DNA of 64,000 nucleotides from Bradyrhizobium diversitatis (lineage in GTDB: Bacteria > Pseudomonadota > Alphaproteobacteria > Rhizobiales > Xanthobacteraceae). The first letter of the stretch is position 1. Each line of letters begins with the position of its first letter. The stretch covers positions 124,001-188,000 of the forward strand of contig NZ_JACEGD010000008.1 of the NCBI RefSeq assembly GCF_016031635.1. The letters are read 5' to 3'. A program made the translations under genes and the position numbers. Below the pieces are notes generated by a model. The model was not told the origin of the DNA. It worked only from the letters and a program-made list of their open reading frames with translations, and did no database searches. This document shows, piece by piece, positions 1 through 9,700 of the stretch.

Positions 1-318
1 GCGCCCGAGTTTCAGGAGCGGCACCCCGACCTGATGCAGGATCGTCGCGCCGCATTCTTACGGACCGATCCCGATGTGTTTCGCAGCGCATGTGAGGCGT
101 TGGCTAGCCTCGATCTCCGCGCCGAGCTTGCCGCGGTGAAAGTTCCGGTCCTCGTTCTGGTCGGCGAGCACGACGAAGCAACGCCTCCGCCGATGTCGCA
201 CGAGCTGGCCGCTGGATTGCCGCACGCTGAGCTCAAGATCATTCCAGGATGCGCGCACGTGCCGCAGCTTCAATCGCCGCGGCAGTTTCTCGGAGCTCTC
301 GAGGGATTCTTGCTCTGA
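1..318 (+). CDS. alpha/beta hydrolase, C-terminal part (5' truncated)
   Basis: The reading frame is open from the first base and ends at 318, giving the last 105 residues of an alpha/beta-fold hydrolase. Visible features are a hydrophobic strand VPVLVLVGEHDEATPP, whose Asp fits the acid of the catalytic triad, and GCAHVPQLQSP, whose His fits the catalytic histidine before the terminal helix QFLGALEGFLL. The nucleophile elbow lies upstream of the window. This layout is usual for 3-oxoadipate enol-lactonase-like and other small esterases. The substrate cannot be told from this part. The fold assignment is firm; the specific function is unknown. Confidence 0.8.
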   Translation, partial: APEFQERHPDLMQDRRAAFLRTDPDVFRSACEALASLDLRAELAAVKVPVLVLVGEHDEATPPPMSHELAAGLPHAELKIIPGCAHVPQLQSPRQFLGALEGFLL

Positions 319-714
319 CCTTCGCCCGGCCAGCGCCGGCCGCGTATCGGAAGCAGCGATGCCTTCCGAGCGGTTAATGGCGTCGGTGCAACGACGAACT
401 CGCAATTGGCGATGTTGTCATTCTGCGCCTGTTTTGCCCGACGAGTCAAACCTTCGTGCCGACAGGGCAAGAGTCGCGGCGGACGAAATTCTTCAGTGAT
501 TTCTACTTTGCATGGGGTTGTTTTCGCGTTTTTTGTCGGCGCGCTCCGCGGCCACAGCATCAGCTGTCAGATTCCGTATCGCGACGGGACCTCCTAAGAG
601 TTTTTATACACAGTTCTGGCACGCTCCGCGCGTCAAGATCCGCAACCTGCATCGTCGCCTCTCATTGCGCGCACGAAAAGACGGGGACCTGCGGGCATCG
701 AGGGGGCGTGAGCG
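319..714. other. gene-free stretch
   Basis: About 400 bases separate the hydrolase from the exporter. Short open frames exist but none has a convincing ribosome binding site or protein-like composition. An AT-richer patch with a run of T (roughly 500-540) and the imperfect pair TTTTGCCCGACGAGTCAA / GACAGGGCAAGAG (about 430-475) resembles intergenic repeat debris known from Bradyrhizobium, but I cannot confirm that. The sequence TTTTTATACA near 601-610 may belong to a promoter for the exporter. Confidence 0.3.
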
Positions 715-1929
715 ATGACTGCACTTGCTTCGGACACCGGCCGCGCGAAGGGCGGGATCGTGCCGATCCTGCTGTGCGTCGTGCCGTTCAGCCAGATTCC
801 GCTCGATGCCTATACGCCCGGCCTGCCGCAGATGGTGGTGGATCTCGCCGCCGACGCGGCGTCGATGCAGAACACCGTCACCGCCTACATGCTCGGCATG
901 AGCCTTGCCCTGGTGCCGGTCGGCATCGCCTCCGACACGCTCGGCCGCCGCAACGTCCTGCTCGCAGGGCTGTCGGTGCTGATCGCGATGAGCATCGCCT
1001 GCGCGCTGGCCACCAGCGCCTCGCTGCTGCTTGGCTTGCGCTTCCTGCAAGGCATCTGCGGCTGCACCTGCCTCGTTGTCGCCTATGCGGTCGCCGCCGA
1101 TTGCTTCCGCGGGCGCGAGCTCACTGCGATCTCGGGTCTGCTTGGAGCCGCATGGGGATTGGCGCCCGTGCTTGCGCCGGCAGCCGGCGGCTTCATCGTC
1201 GAGCTGACGTCGTGGCGCGGCGTCTTCGTGGTCATTGCGATCGCCGCGGCGATCGTTGCCACGATCGTCGTATTCCTTCTGCCTGAAACGTTGCCAGCGG
1301 AACGGCGTGCACCGTTCGATCCGCGCCGCACTGCCGGTATCTTGCGCGAGGCGCTCGTTCGTCGGGGCTTCCTGGCTTTCGTGCTGGTCTTCGCCGCTGT
1401 CGCCAGCGCGCAACTGGCATTCGGCGTCGTCGCGCCGTTCTTCTACCAGACTGGCCTCGGCTATTCGGCGGCCATCTACGGCCTCGTCGCGCTCGGCCTT
1501 GGCGGCGTCAATCTCGCCGGCGAACTGGGTTGCGCGCACTTCGCGCGCTTCATGCCGGCCCGCGTGATGGGCTTCGGCGCCTTCGCGCTATTCCTCGCCG
1601 GCGCCGCCGTCCTGACCGTAACAGGCATGACGCTGGGCCTCGATTTTGCGTCGATCACGATCGGCGGCGCGCTGGTGCTCGGCGGCTGCGGCGTGCTGTG
1701 CCCGATGATGTACGGCATGGCGCTCGGCCTGTTCGAGCGCGACCACGGCCTGATCGGCGGCCTGATCAGCGCGCTCTGCTATCTCGCGGTGAGCGGCGCC
1801 ATGGCGATCGCGGCGGTGCTGCCTGAAGCAACGCAGGCGCCGCTCGGATGGCTGTATCTCGGCCTCTGCGCCGTCGCCGGAACGCTGCTCGCGATCTCGC
1901 TGCCATCGGCGCGCCACTCACAGACTTAA
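715..1929 (+). CDS. Bcr/CflA-type MFS drug exporter
   Basis: A 404-residue inner-membrane protein with about 12 hydrophobic segments. The N-terminal part has the Bcr/CflA-like start (IPLDAYTPGLPQMVVDL) and the major facilitator motif A, GIASDTLGRRNVL, between segments 2 and 3. This subfamily are proton antiporters that export small molecules such as bicyclomycin, chloramphenicol or sulfonamides; the substrate here is unknown. ATG start at 715; no strong Shine-Dalgarno is seen (AGGGGGCGTGAGCG lies just upstream). The guanine deaminase gene starts 14 bases after its stop, so the two may be cotranscribed, which would also allow a purine or metabolite export role. Confidence 0.85.
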   Translation: MTALASDTGRAKGGIVPILLCVVPFSQIPLDAYTPGLPQMVVDLAADAASMQNTVTAYMLGMSLALVPVGIASDTLGRRNVLLAGLSVLIAMSIACALATSASLLLGLRFLQGICGCTCLVVAYAVAADCFRGRELTAISGLLGAAWGLAPVLAPAAGGFIVELTSWRGVFVVIAIAAAIVATIVVFLLPETLPAERRAPFDPRRTAGILREALVRRGFLAFVLVFAAVASAQLAFGVVAPFFYQTGLGYSAAIYGLVALGLGGVNLAGELGCAHFARFMPARVMGFGAFALFLAGAAVLTVTGMTLGLDFASITIGGALVLGGCGVLCPMMYGMALGLFERDHGLIGGLISALCYLAVSGAMAIAAVLPEATQAPLGWLYLGLCAVAGTLLAISLPSARHSQT

Positions 1930-1943
1930 GGGAGGAACCAATC

Positions 1944-3341
1944 ATGACCACCGTTGCCATTCGCGGCACGTTCTTCGACTTCGTCGACGATCCCTGGAAG
2001 CACGTCGGCGACGAGCAGGCCGCGGCGCGCTTTCACCAGGATGGCCTCATGGTCGCCACCGACGGCGTGATCAAGGCGTTCGGCCCTTATGACAAGATCT
2101 CCGCCGCGCATCCGGGCGTGGAGATCACCCACATCAAGGACCGCATCATCGTTCCGGGCTTCATCGACGGCCACATCCATCTGCCGCAGACCCGCGTGTT
2201 GGGGGCCTATGGCGAGCAGTTGCTGCCGTGGCTCCAGAAGTGGGTCTATCCGGAAGAGCTCAAATACCGGGATCGCAACTACGCGCGCGAGGGCGTGAAG
2301 CGTTTCCTCGATGCGCTGCTCGCTTCCGGCACCACCACCTGCCAGGCCTTTACCAGTTCCTCGCCGGTCTCGACCGAAGAGTTGTTCGAGGAAGCGAGCA
2401 GACGCAACATGCGCGTCATCGCGGGCCTCACCGGGATCGACCGCAACGCGCCGGCCGATTTCATCGATACTCCTGACAATTTCTATCGCGACAGCAAGCG
2501 GCTGATTGCGCAGTACCACAACAAGGGCCGCAACCTCTACGCCATCACGCCGCGCTTTGCCTTCGGTGCCTCGCCGGAATTGCTGAGAGCGTGTCAGCGC
2601 CTCAAGCACGAACACCCGGACTGCTGGGTCAACACCCACATCTCCGAGAACCCGGCCGAATGCAGCGGCGTGCTGGTCGAGCATCCGGACTGCCAGGACT
2701 ATCTCGGCGTCTACGAGAAGTTCGACCTGGTCGGTCCAAAGTTCTCCGGCGGCCACGGCGTCTATCTCTCCAACAACGAATTCCGCCGCATGTCGAAGAA
2801 GGGCGCCGCGGTGGTGTTCTGCCCGTGCTCGAACCTGTTCCTCGGCAGCGGCCTGTTCCGGCTCGGCCGCGCCACCGATCCCGAACATCGCGTGAAGATG
2901 TCGTTCGGCACCGACGTCGGCGGCGGCAATCGCTTCTCGATGATCTCCGTGCTCGACGACGCCTACAAGGTCGGCATGTGCAACAACACGCTGCTCGACG
3001 GCAGCATCGATCCCACGCGGAAGGATCTTGCCGAGGCCGAGCGCAACAAGCTCTCGCCCTATCGCGGATTCTGGTCGATCACGCTCGGCGGTGCCGAAGG
3101 TCTTTACATCGACGACAAGCTCGGCAATTTCGAGCCCGGCAAGGAAGCTGATTTCGTCGCCCTCGATCCGAACGGCGGACAGGCCGCGCAAGCGTGGCAT
3201 CAGTCGCTGATCGCCGATGGCGGGAGCCCGCGCACGATGGACGAGGCCGCGAGCATGCTGTTTGCCGTCATGATGGTCGGCGACGATCGCTGCGTCGACG
3301 AGACCTGGGTGATGGGCAAGCGTCTCTACAAGAAGAGCTGA
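1944..3341 (+). CDS. guaD: guanine deaminase
   Basis: A 465-residue amidohydrolase that would convert guanine to xanthine and ammonia in the cytoplasm, a step of purine salvage and catabolism. The metal site is visible: PGFIDGHIHLPQ (H77, H79), NTHISEN, GHGVYLS and FGTDVGGGN, the Asp-containing motif typical of guanine deaminases. The length matches the family (about 430-470). The ATG at 1944 is chosen because GGGAGGAACCAATC lies directly before it; the frame is open further upstream but into the previous gene. It follows the exporter gene closely and is followed 15 bases later by the ABM protein gene. No other purine genes are adjacent. Confidence 0.93.
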   Translation: MTTVAIRGTFFDFVDDPWKHVGDEQAAARFHQDGLMVATDGVIKAFGPYDKISAAHPGVEITHIKDRIIVPGFIDGHIHLPQTRVLGAYGEQLLPWLQKWVYPEELKYRDRNYAREGVKRFLDALLASGTTTCQAFTSSSPVSTEELFEEASRRNMRVIAGLTGIDRNAPADFIDTPDNFYRDSKRLIAQYHNKGRNLYAITPRFAFGASPELLRACQRLKHEHPDCWVNTHISENPAECSGVLVEHPDCQDYLGVYEKFDLVGPKFSGGHGVYLSNNEFRRMSKKGAAVVFCPCSNLFLGSGLFRLGRATDPEHRVKMSFGTDVGGGNRFSMISVLDDAYKVGMCNNTLLDGSIDPTRKDLAEAERNKLSPYRGFWSITLGGAEGLYIDDKLGNFEPGKEADFVALDPNGGQAAQAWHQSLIADGGSPRTMDEAASMLFAVMMVGDDRCVDETWVMGKRLYKKS

Positions 3342-3356
3342 AGCGGACGGCTGCCA

Positions 3357-4340
3357 ATGAGCGCAACTCCTGACGCGGCCGGCCAGCCGGTCGCACTCGT
3401 CATCCAACGCCGCATTGCCGACGATGGCTTTGCTGCGTTCGCACGCTGGAACGGCGAGGTCGGCGAGGTGCTCGAGGCTTGGCCCGGCTTTCTCGGCCAG
3501 GAGGTGGTGCCGCCGCGACCGCCGGCGCATGTGGACTGGGTGACGATACTGCGTTTCTCCAGCCCCTCCGCAGCACGCGCCTGGCTCCAGAGCGATGTGC
3601 GGGCACGACTCATCGCGGAAGTGCAGCGCTTCTTCGTCGGTTCGGAGGACGTCCATATCCTGCCCGACACCGGCGTTCAGCGCGACAGCGCGGTCTCGGC
3701 CGTCATCTCGTTCAAAGTCCCTGATGGGCTCGAGGATGCGTTCCTGAAATGGCAGCAGCGCATCCAGGCCGCGGAGGCCGAGTTCAAGGGTTTCCTGCGC
3801 CACAAGATCGAGCGGCCGATTCCGGGCCTGCACGACGAATGGATCATCATCCTGTCGTTCGACTCTGATGCCAATCTCAATGCGTGGCTCGACTCGCCGT
3901 TGCGGCAGACCCTGCTGAAGGAGGGCGAACGCTTCAATGCCGGCATGAACGTGAAGCGAGCGAGCTACGGATTCAATTTCTGGTTCCCGGCCGGCAAGAC
4001 GCCGGCTCCCGAGCAAGGGCCGGGCTTCATCTGGAAGAGCAACCTGATCGTCCTGCTGGTGCTCTATCCCGTGGTCTATCTCTGGGGCTACTTCATCAGC
4101 CGGCCGCTGATCGACAGTCATGGCGTGCCGGTCTGGCTATCGCTGTTCGTCGGCAATCTCGTCAGCACCCAGTTGCTCGGCTGGTGGCTGGTGCCCGCCG
4201 CCTTCAGGGCGCTCGACTGGTGGGTGACGCCGAAGGCGACGATCAGTCGCCAGATCGCGGGCTACGCACTGCTTGCGGCGCTCTACGTCGCGTCGATGGC
4301 CCTGTACGCGCTGCTGCTCGCGTGGCATTGGGGACGGTGA
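3357..4340 (+). CDS. double ABM-domain membrane protein
   Basis: A 327-residue protein with two tandem antibiotic-biosynthesis-monooxygenase (ABM) type ferredoxin-like domains (about 10-100 and 105-205) followed by three predicted membrane segments (about 230-250, 260-285 and 298-322). Both ABM repeats carry the family pattern of a W-PGFLG or F-KGFLRHK motif, then a W-V/I-I-L-F/S strand, then a terminal 'RLIAEVQRFF / TLLKEGERFN' helix. ABM domains act as small oxygenases or heme- and quinone-binding proteins; a membrane-anchored tandem form (COG3224-like) has no settled function. It lies in a tight row with guaD and the RNase Z gene. I assign the domains, not a reaction. Confidence 0.75.
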   Translation: MSATPDAAGQPVALVIQRRIADDGFAAFARWNGEVGEVLEAWPGFLGQEVVPPRPPAHVDWVTILRFSSPSAARAWLQSDVRARLIAEVQRFFVGSEDVHILPDTGVQRDSAVSAVISFKVPDGLEDAFLKWQQRIQAAEAEFKGFLRHKIERPIPGLHDEWIIILSFDSDANLNAWLDSPLRQTLLKEGERFNAGMNVKRASYGFNFWFPAGKTPAPEQGPGFIWKSNLIVLLVLYPVVYLWGYFISRPLIDSHGVPVWLSLFVGNLVSTQLLGWWLVPAAFRALDWWVTPKATISRQIAGYALLAALYVASMALYALLLAWHWGR

Positions 4341-4388
4341 GGCCGGCCGGGCGGGCGGCCTCAACCACCTTCTGGGCTCGTGACGACC

Positions 4389-5291
4389 ATGTTCGCCCTG
4401 ACATTTCTCGGGACCTCCGCCAGCGTTCCCTCGACCGAGCGCAACCATCCCGCGCTCCTCGTGGAGGCCGCAGGCAAGCGTGTCCTGGTCGATTGCGGCG
4501 AGGGCACACAGCGCCAGTTGTTGCGCAGCGGCGCCGGCTTTCGGCGGCTCGACCGCATGTTGCTGACGCACGCGCATCTCGATCACATGCTCGGCATCCC
4601 CGGCCTGTTCTCGACGCTGGGCTTGCGGCAGACTTCCGACGTGATGACAATTCACGGCGGGGAAGGAACGCTCGACATCGTCATCCGGATGCTTGCAGGC
4701 CTGTGGGGCGCGGGCAGGGCGCCGATCCCGGTCGAGTTCGCGCCGCTGACCGAAGGACGGGTCATCGATGCCGGTGATTTCACCATCGACTGTTTTCCGG
4801 TCCGCCACCGCGACACCGACAGTTTTGGTTTCGTCTTCCAAAGCCCCGCGCGCCGTCGTCTTCGGCCTGATCGGCTCATGGCGCTTGGTGTCCCCGACGG
4901 TCCCTTGCGCGGCGAATTGGCCGCGGGGCGCCCGGTCGTGCTTGCCAACCGAACCATCGATCCGGAAGACGTCCTTGGCCCGCCGAGCGGCGGCAGGAAA
5001 CTCGTCGTGATCGGCGACACCGAGACCACCGAGGGGCTGTCGCAATACGTTGCCGACGCCGACGTGCTGGTGATCGAGGCGACGTTTCTCGATCGCGACG
5101 CGCCGATCGCGCGGAACTACGGCCATCTCACCGCGGCGGAAGCGGGTTCCTTGGCTGTCACGAACAACGTCGGACAACTCGTGCTGACGCATCTGTCGGG
5201 ACGCTACGAAGACGAGGAGATACTCGCCGAGGCGGCAAGGATCTTCCGGAACACTCGGATCGCCGCAGACTTCGATCGCATCGTCGTCTAG
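4389..5291 (+). CDS. rnz: ribonuclease Z (metallo-beta-lactamase fold)
   Basis: A 300-residue metallo-beta-lactamase fold protein. The N-terminus FLGTSASVPSTERN, the strand DCGEGTQRQLL and the zinc motif HAHLDH (H61, H63, D65, H66) are characteristic of RNase Z, which cuts the 3' trailer of tRNA precursors. Further ligand regions are VRHRDTDSFGF, GDTETT and the HLT near 'YGHLTAAEAG'. Its length fits the short bacterial form. The start is either ATG 4389 (chosen) or GTG 4380; neither has a clear ribosome binding site. A tRNA-Gln gene lies 210 bases downstream, but that gene encodes its own CCA end, so the closeness may be chance. Confidence 0.82.
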   Translation: MFALTFLGTSASVPSTERNHPALLVEAAGKRVLVDCGEGTQRQLLRSGAGFRRLDRMLLTHAHLDHMLGIPGLFSTLGLRQTSDVMTIHGGEGTLDIVIRMLAGLWGAGRAPIPVEFAPLTEGRVIDAGDFTIDCFPVRHRDTDSFGFVFQSPARRRLRPDRLMALGVPDGPLRGELAAGRPVVLANRTIDPEDVLGPPSGGRKLVVIGDTETTEGLSQYVADADVLVIEATFLDRDAPIARNYGHLTAAEAGSLAVTNNVGQLVLTHLSGRYEDEEILAEAARIFRNTRIAADFDRIVV

Positions 5292-5501
5292 TCAACCCAT
5301 GGCGAGGCCGGGACTGTCCGAAAGAGCAGCAACGTTTCGCTCGGGCGTGAACGCAGTAAGAACATGCGACGATGTTCACAGAAGGACTGGACCGCAAACG
5401 CTGGCGCGGCTATATGACCGGCCTGCGGGCCGCTGATTTGCGGAACTTTCAGCCAGTCTTGCAGAACTCCGAAGAAAGCTTAGCAATTTCAAGCGCTTCG
5501 G

Positions 5502-5575
5502 TGGGGAATGGTGTAACGGTAGCACAACAGACTCTGACTCTGTTTGTCTTGGTTCGAATCCAGGTTCCCCAGCCA
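5502..5575 (+). tRNA. tRNA-Gln (anticodon CTG)
   Basis: A full cloverleaf can be drawn. The acceptor stem TGGGGAA (5502-5508) pairs with TTCCCCA (5565-5571). The anticodon stem ACAGA/TCTGT encloses the loop CTCTGAC with anticodon CTG, reading the glutamine codon CAG. The T arm carries GGTTCGAATCC. The discriminator base is G and CCA is encoded (5573-5575). No integrase or second copy of the 3' end is seen nearby, so there is no sign that it serves as an attachment site here. Confidence 0.95.
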
Positions 5576-5743
5576 GTTCCTGGCCCTCTTCCAATGTGAA
5601 GTTCCCTGTCCTCCCGACCAGGATTTGCCCAGTGATCGGCCGCGTCGCGCTCGCGACGCTTTGCCTCACTCGCATTCGTATTTCCGGGTCGGATCGCCGC
5701 GCGCAGTATCGTCCTTGGGCCGTACAACCCAAGGAGATCCCTA

Positions 5744-6106
5744 ATGCCCTATGTCGATGGTTTCGTTCTCGCCGTGCCGAAGGACAATCTCGAGGCCTAC
5801 AAGGCGATGGCGGCGACCGCCTGTGCGATCTGGATGGAGCACGGCGCGCTCGATTATGTCGAATGCATCGGCGACGACGTTCCCTATGGGGAGCTCACCT
5901 CGTTTCCGCGCGCGGTGATGGCGAAGGAAGACGAGGTCGTGGTGTTCGCCTGGATCGTCTACCGGGACCGGGAGAGCCGCGATGCCATCAACAAGAAGGT
6001 GATGGCGGATCCCCGGCTGAAAATGGAGGGCATGCCGTTCGACGGCAAGCGCATGATCTATGGCGGCTTCACGACGCTGCTCCGGGCGAGCGACGTCGTG
6101 ACGTGA
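5744..6106 (+). CDS. DUF1428 family protein
   Basis: A 120-residue cytoplasmic protein starting MPYVDGFVLAVPK, with the conserved DUF1428 blocks W-EHGALDYVECIGDD, FPRAVMAKEDEVVVFAWIVY, RD-INKKVMADPR and PFDGKRMIYGGF. The family has a ferredoxin-like (dimeric alpha/beta barrel) fold and no established function. Start at ATG 5744 with AAGGAGATCCCTA just upstream. It stands alone, converging with the IalB-like gene 10 bases away. Family assignment is confident. Confidence 0.88.
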   Translation: MPYVDGFVLAVPKDNLEAYKAMAATACAIWMEHGALDYVECIGDDVPYGELTSFPRAVMAKEDEVVVFAWIVYRDRESRDAINKKVMADPRLKMEGMPFDGKRMIYGGFTTLLRASDVVT

Positions 6107-6116
6107 GGCGGAGCGG

Positions 6117-6683
6117 CTACTTGATCTTGTCGTAAGCGGCCGAGAAATCGCCCAGCGGCATCGGGATCGCGATCGTCTCCTTGGCCATGTTCTGGAAGGT
6201 GACCTTCAGCTGCTTGCCTGACCGCAAGGCGGCGAGCAGGTCCGGCGCGATCGGGGTCGAGGCGTAGCAGCCGCGGTTCTCGCAGGTCTGGATCTGGAGA
6301 TCGACCGTCTTGCCCTCGTCGACCTGGAGCTTGGCACCGATGGGAAGGTTGAGGCCAAGCGGCAATTGCAGCAGCGCTACCGGCGTGCGGGTGTCGGGCG
6401 CGATGCGGATGTTGATCAGGAGGACGGTCTGGCCGGTCTTGGTCAGTACCGCGTTCTGCTCCATCGCGCATTCGAGTGGCGCATCGCGGCTGGCACTGGT
6501 GCAACGGACGATCCAGCCGGACTGCCCGGGAGTGCCGTCCGCCTGTGATTGCGTCGGGGCAGGCGCAGGCTGTGTGGCCGGGGCAGGGGGCGCGGTGTTT
6601 CTCTTGGCGCCCTGCTGGGCATGCGCAGCGCCAATTGACAAGACGGCTGCGGCAAGGGCGACAAGTCTGGATTGCATGAGCAT
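6117..6683 (-). CDS. invasion-associated locus B (IalB)-like secreted protein
   Basis: The product has a signal peptide (MLMQSRLVALAAAVLSIGAAHAQQ), a Pro/Ala/Gln-rich linker, then an IalB domain: GWIVRC, LECAMEQ, LLQLPLGLNLP, IGAKLQVDEG and CENRGCYAS, with four cysteines able to form two disulfides. IalB proteins are periplasmic or surface proteins widespread in Rhizobiales; in Bartonella IalB is linked to red-cell invasion, but in free-living relatives the role is unknown. The frame is open further upstream, but the signal peptide fixes the start at 6683 or 6677. It lies 64 bases downstream of the RND pump gene on the same strand and may be in its operon. Confidence 0.83.
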   Translation of the reverse strand: MLMQSRLVALAAAVLSIGAAHAQQGAKRNTAPPAPATQPAPAPTQSQADGTPGQSGWIVRCTSASRDAPLECAMEQNAVLTKTGQTVLLINIRIAPDTRTPVALLQLPLGLNLPIGAKLQVDEGKTVDLQIQTCENRGCYASTPIAPDLLAALRSGKQLKVTFQNMAKETIAIPMPLGDFSAAYDKIK

Positions 6684-6747
6684 GGCGAAACTGCGCTGGC
6701 GTGAAACAGGCGCCTCGCTGTAGCGTCGCCGAAGCCGCAGCGCAAGC

Positions 6748-9700
6748 TTACTCGGCGGCTTCCTTGACGCTGCCGTGCTCGGGGGCCTCGTCGCCTTCGC
6801 CATCGCCCGAACGGACCCAGGTGGCGAACCAGTTGTTGAGCTTGTCGAGATAGAGATAGACCACGGGCGTGGTGAACAGCGTCAGCGCCTGGCTGACGAT
6901 CAGGCCGCCGACCATGGCGTAGCCGAGCGGCTGACGGATCTCGGCGCCGGTGCCGTGACCGAGCATCAAGGGCACGCCGCCCAGAAGCGCGGCCATCGTC
7001 GTCATCATGATCGGGCGGAAACGCAACAACGCGGCCTGGCGGATCGATTCCTCCGGCGTCTTGTGCTCGTCGCGCTCGGCGGCGATCGCGAAATCGACCA
7101 TCATGATGCCGTTCTTCTTCACGATGCCGATCAGCAGGATGATGCCGATCAGCGCGATCAGGCTGAAGTCGAAACCCGCCGCCATCAGGATTGCGAGCGC
7201 GCCGACGCCGGCCGAGGGCAGCGTCGACAGGATCGTGATCGGGTGGATGTAGCTCTCGTAGAGAATGCCGAGGATCAGGTAGACCACGACTAGGGCGGCG
7301 AGGATCAAGAGCGGCACGGTGCCGAGCGACTGCTGGAACGCCTGCGCGGTGCCCTGGAAGCTGGAGTTCAGCGTCGGCGGTGCGCCGAGATCGGCCATTG
7401 CCCGCTGCACCGCCTCCGTGGCCTGGCCGAGCGCCACGCCTTGCGCCAGGTTGAAGCTGATCGTGATCGATGGGAACTGGCCTTGATGGCTGATCGAGAG
7501 CGGACGGACCGGGTCGGTGGTCCAGGTCGCGAAGGTCGACAGCGGCACCTGGTCGCCGGTCAACGGCGATTTCAGGTAGAGCTTGTTCAAGCTGTCGAGA
7601 TTGCCCTGCATCTCCGGCAGGATTTCCAGAATGACCTTGTAGGTGTTGAGCTGGGTGAAATACTGCGTGACCTGCCGCTGTCCGAAGGCGTCATACAGCG
7701 TGTCGTCGATCAGCTGCGGCTGGATGCCGTAGCGGGCGGCGGTGTCGCGGTTGATCTTGAGCTGCACCGTTGTGCCCTGTGTCTGCTGGTCGGTCGCGAC
7801 GTCGCGCAGCTGCGGCAGGGTCTGCATTTTGGCGAGGATCTTGGGCGCCCATTCGTTGAGCTCGTCAAGATTGGCGTCCTGCAGCGTGAATTCGAACTGC
7901 GTGCGCGTCGGCCGGCCGCCGAGCCGGACGTCCTGGGCCGCCTGCATGTAAAGCCGGGCGCCCTCGACCTTGTCGAACTGCGGACGCAGCCGCGCGATGA
8001 TCTGCTGAGCAGAGGCCTCGCGCTGATCGCGAGGTTTCAGCGTGATGAACAGGTTGCCGTTGTTGCCGGCGCGGCCGCTGCCGCCGATCGACATGGCAAC
8101 GCTGGCAACGTCGGGATCGGCCATGATGATCTTGCCGAGCTCCTCCTGGCGCCGGGTCATCTCCTTGAACGAAATGTCCTGCGAGGCTTCCGAGGTGGCG
8201 GTGATCAGGCCGACGTCCTGCTGCGGGAAGAAGCCCTTCGGGATCAGGACGAACAGGTAGATCGACAGTCCGAGCGTGACGAAGAAAATTGCAAGCGTGG
8301 TGCGCCGCCAGGCGAGGGCGTGATCGAGCACATATTCGTAGCCGCGCAGCATCGCGTCGAAGGCGCGCTCGCTCCATTGATAGAAGCGGCCGTGCTGAAC
8401 CTCGCCATGGGCGCGCAGGAAGCGCGAGGCCATCATCGGCGTCAGGGTCAGCGACACGAACATCGAAACGAAGATGGTCATCGCCAGCACCACGGCGAAT
8501 TCGCGGAACAGGCGCCCGATGATGCCGCCCATCAGCAGCAGCGGGATCAGCACCGCGACCAGCGAGATGCTGATCGAGACGATGGTGAAGCCGATTTCCT
8601 TGGAGCCCTTGAAGGCGGCCTCCATCGGCGAGTCGCCTTCCTCGATGTAGCGGGTGATGTTCTCGAGCATCACGATGGCGTCGTCGACCACGAAACCGAC
8701 CGCAATGGTGAGTGCCATCAGCGACAGATTGTCGAGCGAATAGCCGACCGGCCACATCAGGGCGCACGCGCCCAGCAGCGCCAATGGCACCGTGACGGTA
8801 GGAATGACCGTCGCCCAGAAGCTGCGCAGGAAAATGAAGATCACCATGACCACGAGTGCGATGGTCAGCAGCAGCGTGAATTGGACGTCCTCGACCGCGG
8901 CGCGGATGGTGGTGGTTCTGTCGCTGATGAGCTCGATCTTGATCGCGGGCGGGATCGCTGCCACGAGGCGGGGCAGGGTCGCCTTGATCCGGTCCACGGT
9001 CTCGATGACGTTGGCGCCGGGCTGCTTGAAGATCACCAGGAAGACGCCGCGCTTGCCATTGGCCCAGGCCGCCTGCTTGGCGTCTTCAGCGGCGCTGACC
9101 GCTCGGCCGATGTCGCGAATCCGCAACGGACCGCCGTTGCGATAGGCGATGATGACGTCGTTCCAGTCCTTCGCCTGGGTGAGCTGGTCGTTGGCGTAGA
9201 TCGTGTAGGCGCGTTTTTCGCCGTCGATATTGCCCTTGGGGCTGTCGACCGTGGTGATCGCAATCTGGCTGCGCACGTCCTCCAGCGACAGGCCCTTGGC
9301 GACGAGCTTCGCCGGGTCGACCTGGATGCGGATCGAAGGTTTCTGCTGGCCGCCGATGAAGACCTGGGCGACGCCCGACAGCTGGCTGATCTGCTGAGCA
9401 AGCTGGGCGTCGACCGCGTCGCTGACGCTGGTCAGCGGCAGCGTCTCTGATGTCGCCGACAATAGCAGGATCGGCGCGTCGGCCGGGTTGACCTTGCGGT
9501 AGGTCGGGGGCGAGGGCAGGTTTTTGGGCAACTGGCCGCTGGCAGCGTTGATGGCGCCCTGGACGTCATTCGCGGCGCCGTCGATGTTGCGGTTGAGGTC
9601 GAACTGGATGGTGATCGACGCCGTGCCCAGATAGCTCGTCGAGGTCATCTGCGCGATGCCGGGGATCTGGGCGAACTGCCGCTCCAGCGGCTGTGCCACC

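Noticed and set aside
1926-4121. A 731-codon open frame on the minus strand across guaD and the ABM gene
   Set aside because: It has no recognisable domain, an Arg/His/Asp-rich shadow composition, and the plus strand carries two intact genes with ribosome binding sites.
5502-5575. tRNA-Gln as an integration site
   Set aside because: No integrase, no second copy of the tRNA 3' end and ordinary genes on both sides.
4389-5575. Functional link between RNase Z and the adjacent tRNA gene
   Set aside because: The tRNA encodes its own CCA, which generally makes RNase Z trimming unnecessary, and there is a 210-base gap with no sign of joint transcription.
7441-9450. A 669-codon open frame on the plus strand across the efflux pump gene
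   Set aside because: It is the antisense shadow of the RND permease: the composition is Asp/Arg/Gln/His-rich without any domain, while the minus strand encodes a complete known pump.
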